A DNA stretch of 64,000 bases from Micromonospora sp. R77. Lineage in GTDB: Bacteria > Actinomycetota > Actinomycetes > Mycobacteriales > Micromonosporaceae. A program made the position numbers and the translations under genes. Of the stretch, positions 61,320 through 64,000 are shown piece after piece (positions within the stretch are counted from its first letter, which is position 1; every line of letters begins with the position of its first letter). The notes beneath the pieces were generated by a model that worked only from the letters and a program-made list of their open reading frames with translations, did not search any database and was not told where the DNA came from. The stretch lies in the NCBI RefSeq assembly GCF_022747945.1, contig NZ_JALDST010000001.1:6820001-6884000 (forward strand), read 5' to 3'.

Positions 61320-61321
61320 CA
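61286..61321. repeat. perfect 18-bp tandem duplication across the start codon
   Basis: The unit AGTGCTGCTCAACCATCA occurs twice with no mismatch (61286-61303, 61304-61321). On the minus strand each copy contains an ATG in the same frame, so the start region of the small gene has been duplicated in frame. Confidence 0.85.
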
Positions 61322-61502
61322 CTTGCCGACGGTATATCAATCCGCTGCCGAGGGGTACGGGCCGGTAGGTGGGACCGGCCCACCGGGTCGGGTCAATCCA
61401 CTCGCCTCCTCCCCCGGGAGGAGACCGCGCTCCGACCCTCGGCCGCAACCGGGGCCCGCGGTCGGACGCCGACCGGACGGCGGTTCACCAGCATCTACAG
61501 GC

Positions 61503-62432
61503 ATGACAACCGCCTCGCACCGGACCGTACGCCGGCACCGCCCGCTGATGGTCCTCGTCCCGGCGACGGCGCTGCTCGCCGTCGTCGCCGCAGTCGGCGT
61601 CCTCGTCGATCCGCGGGTCCTCACCGGCGTGCCGATCTGGCTCAAACCGTTCAAGTTCTCCGTGTCCTTCGCGCTCTACGGCGCCACCCTGGCCTGGATG
61701 CTCTCGCTGCTGCCGGGGCGCAGCCGGATCGCGGAGTGGGCGGCCACGGTCGTCGTCGCGACGTCGCTGATCGAGATGGTGGTGATCGTCGGTCAGGTGC
61801 TGCGCGGCACGACGAGTCACTACAACGAGACGACCCCGTTGAACGCCGCGCTGTGGCAGGTGATGGGCGCGTCGATCATGGTGCTCTTCGTCGCGCACGG
61901 CATCATCGGGATCGTGCTGCTGCGCCGACCGCCCGCCGACCGGGTCGCCGCGTACGCGGTCGGGCTGGGGCTCGGCCTGTCCCTGCTGGGCATGCTGGCG
62001 GCGGTGCCCATGGTGCTGCCCGGTCAGGCGCCGGGGGTGGCGGGGATCGCCGGGGCGCACAGTGTCGGCGTACCGGACGGTGGGCCCGGGCTGCCGCTGG
62101 TCGGCTGGAGCACCACCGGCGGGGACCTGCGGATCGGGCACTTCGTGGGGCTGCACGCCCTGCAGGCGCTGCCGATCGCGGCGATCCTGCTGCGCCGGTT
62201 CCTGCCGGCACGGTGGGACGAGTCCACCCGGGTGCGGCTGCTGGTCGTCGCGGGCGGGGCATACGGCGTACTCACCCTGCTGTTGACCTGGCAGGCACTG
62301 CGCGGACAGCCGCTGCTGCGTCCGGACGCGGTCACGCTGACCGCCGCGGCCGTCCTGGTGGCCGCGACCGCGACCGCCACCGGCCTGGTCCTGGCGCGCC
62401 GCCGCCGTCCCGACGTGGCGCTGGTCGCATGA
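61503..62432 (+). CDS. multi-pass membrane protein, unknown function
   Basis: The protein has 309 residues and about eight hydrophobic segments, for example LMVLVPATALLAVVAAVGVL and VVVATSLIEMVVIVGQVL. A charged, histidine-containing loop GHFVGLHALQALPIAAIL lies near residue 215. There is no catalytic motif that I recognise. ATG 61503 is favoured because the upstream in-frame sequence has no hydrophobic character. It overlaps the ABA4-like gene by four bases, and this pair is probably functionally linked. Confidence 0.8.
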   Translation: MTTASHRTVRRHRPLMVLVPATALLAVVAAVGVLVDPRVLTGVPIWLKPFKFSVSFALYGATLAWMLSLLPGRSRIAEWAATVVVATSLIEMVVIVGQVLRGTTSHYNETTPLNAALWQVMGASIMVLFVAHGIIGIVLLRRPPADRVAAYAVGLGLGLSLLGMLAAVPMVLPGQAPGVAGIAGAHSVGVPDGGPGLPLVGWSTTGGDLRIGHFVGLHALQALPIAAILLRRFLPARWDESTRVRLLVVAGGAYGVLTLLLTWQALRGQPLLRPDAVTLTAAAVLVAATATATGLVLARRRRPDVALVA

Positions 62433-62884
62433 CCGGCACGCTGTTCACGCTGACGTTCGCGGTGGCCGCGCCGTTCTGGGCGCTGATGATCCTGCTGCCG
62501 CACTGGTCCGGGACCGCCCGGATCATCTCCTCACCGCTGATCGTGCTCCCGGTCCTGGTGATCTACGCGGTGCTCGTCCTGCCGGCGATCGCCGACGTGC
62601 TGCCGGCCGTGGCGTCGCCCAGCCTGGGCGGCATCCGGGACCTGCTCGGCACGGCCGACGGCGCGGCGGCGGCGTGGGCGCACATGATCGCGTTCGACCT
62701 GTTCGTCGGCCGGTGGGCGTGGCTGGACAGCCGGGACCGGGGGGTGCCGGCGCTGGTGATGGCTCCGGTGCTGGTGCTGACCATCCTCCTCGGCCCGCTC
62801 GGCCTGGCCGGCTACCTCGCCGTCCGGACCGGGTGGCCGGGGTCGGCGGCCGCTGCTGGACCCGAGCCGCAGCGCCTAGGCTGA
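62429..62884 (+). CDS. ABA4-like membrane protein (DUF4281)
   Basis: The protein has 151 residues and four hydrophobic helices. The conserved pattern AHMIAFDLFVGRWAWLDSRDRG between helices matches the ABA4/DUF4281 family, named after a plant carotenoid-pathway protein; its bacterial role is unknown. It overlaps the preceding membrane-protein gene (ATGA). Its stop lies within the -10 box of the next gene. Confidence 0.8.
   Translation: MTGTLFTLTFAVAAPFWALMILLPHWSGTARIISSPLIVLPVLVIYAVLVLPAIADVLPAVASPSLGGIRDLLGTADGAAAAWAHMIAFDLFVGRWAWLDSRDRGVPALVMAPVLVLTILLGPLGLAGYLAVRTGWPGSAAAAGPEPQRLG
62877..62882 (+). promoter_or_regulatory. -10 box of a leaderless transcript for the sensor kinase
   Basis: TAGGCT overlaps the ABA4-like stop codon and ends seven bases before GTG 62890. 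This suggests a separate leaderless start for the kinase despite the operon-like spacing. Confidence 0.45.
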
Positions 62885-62889
62885 GCGCC

Positions 62890-64000
62890 GTGGGCTGGCT
62901 GGGGCGACTGTTCGACGCGCGCGACACGTTCGCCCGGCTGCTGCTGCTCGACCTCAGCGGCCTCGGCTACCTGGTCTTCGGCACCCAGGCCGGACGGTCG
63001 CCGACGGCCACGCAGTGGCTCCTCGCGGCGGTCGCGTTCACCGTCGCGCTGGCGCTGCACCGCCGGCCGCTGCTGAACCTGGTGGCGCAGACCGCGCTCC
63101 TGGCACTGGCGATCGGGGTCCTCGACGACACGACGATCAACCAGGTGGGCGCCAGCTGGGCGCTGCTCGAGGTCACCATGTGGGCGGACCGGCGGCGGAC
63201 CGTCTGGCTGGCCGCCGGGCTGCTGGCCGCGGTCGACCTGACCGACTCGATCGGCGACCCGTTCCGCCGGTTCCTCTCCGGCGTCTTCGGGCTGGTCGTG
63301 GCGGTCGGTGTGCCGCTGCTGCTCGGACTGGTCATCCGGACCACCCGGGAGCTCGGCCGGCAGGCCGCACAGCGGGCGGTGGAGGAGCAGCGGCGGCGCG
63401 AGTCGGAGCACCGCGCCGCGCGCGCCGACGAACGCAGCGCCATCGCCCGTGAACTGCACGACGTGGTCGCCCACCACGTGGCGTCGATGGTGCTGCGGGT
63501 CGGCGTGGCCCGGCACGTGCTCACGGACCTGGACCCGAGGGTGGAGGAGGTGTTCGACGACGTGCACGGCACGGGGAGCGCCGCCCTGGCCGACCTGCGC
63601 CGGCTGGTCGCGGTGCTGCGCGATCCCGAGGGGGTACGCGGTGACGCGGCGCTGACCGCGATCGAGCCGTCGGCGCTGCCGGCGGCGCTGGACACGGCGG
63701 TCGACCGGGCCCGCCAGGCCGGTGTCACGGTGGAGGCCGACATCGACCCGGCGGTCGGCTCGCTCGACGCGGTCCGGGGTCTGGCGGTGCTGCGCCTGAC
63801 CCAGGAGGCGCTGACCAACGTGGCCCGGCATGCCGGCCCGTCCGCGCGGGCCCGCCTCGCGGTGTCCGTGGTGGACGGGGCCGTCCACTGGGAGGTCGCC
63901 GACGACGGGCGGGGACGGCTGCCGGCGGCGGTGCCGTCGGGTGGCGGCCACGGCATCATCGGCATGCGCGAACGCGTCGAGGTCCTCGGCGGCCGGTTGG
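62890..64000 (+). CDS. two-component sensor histidine kinase, NarL-partner type (cut by window edge)
   Basis: About 370 residues are visible from GTG 62890. Roughly five membrane segments span residues 15-155, followed by the HisKA_3 dimerisation motif RELHDVVAHHVASMVLRVG with the phospho-acceptor histidine near 194. The ATPase domain shows LTQEALTNVARHAGPSA (N box), VADDGRGRLP (G1) and HGIIGMRERVEVLGG at the window edge. Only the very C-terminus is missing. It should phosphorylate a NarL/FixJ-type response regulator encoded beyond the window. Confidence 0.93.
   Translation, partial: MGWLGRLFDARDTFARLLLLDLSGLGYLVFGTQAGRSPTATQWLLAAVAFTVALALHRRPLLNLVAQTALLALAIGVLDDTTINQVGASWALLEVTMWADRRRTVWLAAGLLAAVDLTDSIGDPFRRFLSGVFGLVVAVGVPLLLGLVIRTTRELGRQAAQRAVEEQRRRESEHRAARADERSAIARELHDVVAHHVASMVLRVGVARHVLTDLDPRVEEVFDDVHGTGSAALADLRRLVAVLRDPEGVRGDAALTAIEPSALPAALDTAVDRARQAGVTVEADIDPAVGSLDAVRGLAVLRLTQEALTNVARHAGPSARARLAVSVVDGAVHWEVADDGRGRLPAAVPSGGGHGIIGMRERVEVLGGRL

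Noticed and set aside
61030-61368. Plus-strand gene after the SDR
   Set aside because: It begins inside the large hairpin and is antisense to the more protein-like 61086-61319 frame.
1-64000. CRISPR arrays, IS elements, rRNA operons
   Set aside because: No regularly spaced repeats, transposase motifs or rRNA signatures were seen on reading.

Overview
The window is very GC-rich actinomycete DNA with dense operons, many GTG starts and frequent 4-base gene overlaps (ATGA/GTGA). A mycothiol-amidase-like hydrolase, leaderless starts preceded by TAGGNT boxes, and the mix of catabolic and natural-product genes suggest a Micromonospora-like member of the Micromonosporaceae. That placement is inferred from style; there is no rRNA gene. 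I saw no IS element, integrase, CRISPR array or rRNA operon.

Layout. (1) 0.2-9.8 kb, minus strand: an uptake and catabolic operon under a ROK repressor (binding protein, ATPase, fused double permease, creatininase-family hydrolase, TIM-barrel amidohydrolase, ArgH-like lyase, ROK kinase). The creatininase and ROK kinase genes each carry two apparent 1-base losses. (2) 10.2-12.9 kb: a large secreted PIG-L/LmbE deacetylase behind a likely ROK operator. (3) 13.0-21.2 kb: a small leaderless gene broken by a TAA codon, then a LacI-controlled operon with three near-identical operators (FAD oxidoreductase, sugar ABC transporter, broken ROK kinase, NanE epimerase). (4) 21.2-29.3 kb: an RNA-centred stretch. 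It has a tRNA-like sequence whose anticodon loop is swollen by about 55 nt, a TerD-domain protein, a second copy of the anticodon-insert motif at the TerD stop codon, and, after a molybdopterin oxidoreductase and a GGDEF protein, an RtcB-PrfH pair of the ribosome-repair type. (5) 29.5-37.2 kb: housekeeping and accessory genes (acyl-CoA synthetase, VWA lipid-anchored protein, Ser/Thr kinase with an HCD catalytic loop, cyclophilin, methyltransferase, GlcD-like oxidase). (6) 37.2-58.0 kb: a biosynthetic region. It holds two paralogous ATP-grasp ligases in separate operons with a TauD-type dioxygenase, HisC-like and class V PLP enzymes, an MFS exporter and LysR and LuxR-type regulators. A seven-gene minus-strand operon follows: desaturase, proline dehydrogenase-like, tandem PLP protein, SnoaL-like, dimodular A-T-C-A-T-R NRPS, P450, ferredoxin. 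(7) 58.5-64 kb: Mca-like hydrolase, SDR with a zinc-ribbon-like insert, small proteins, membrane proteins and a truncated sensor kinase.

The most novel candidates are the tRNA-like RNA plus TerD module near RtcB-PrfH (possibly an RNA-damage response), and the NRPS/ATP-grasp cluster, which I do not recognise as any known pathway. A recurring caution is that at least seven single-base losses in G/C-rich positions break otherwise conserved genes. These may be real pseudogenes or consensus errors.
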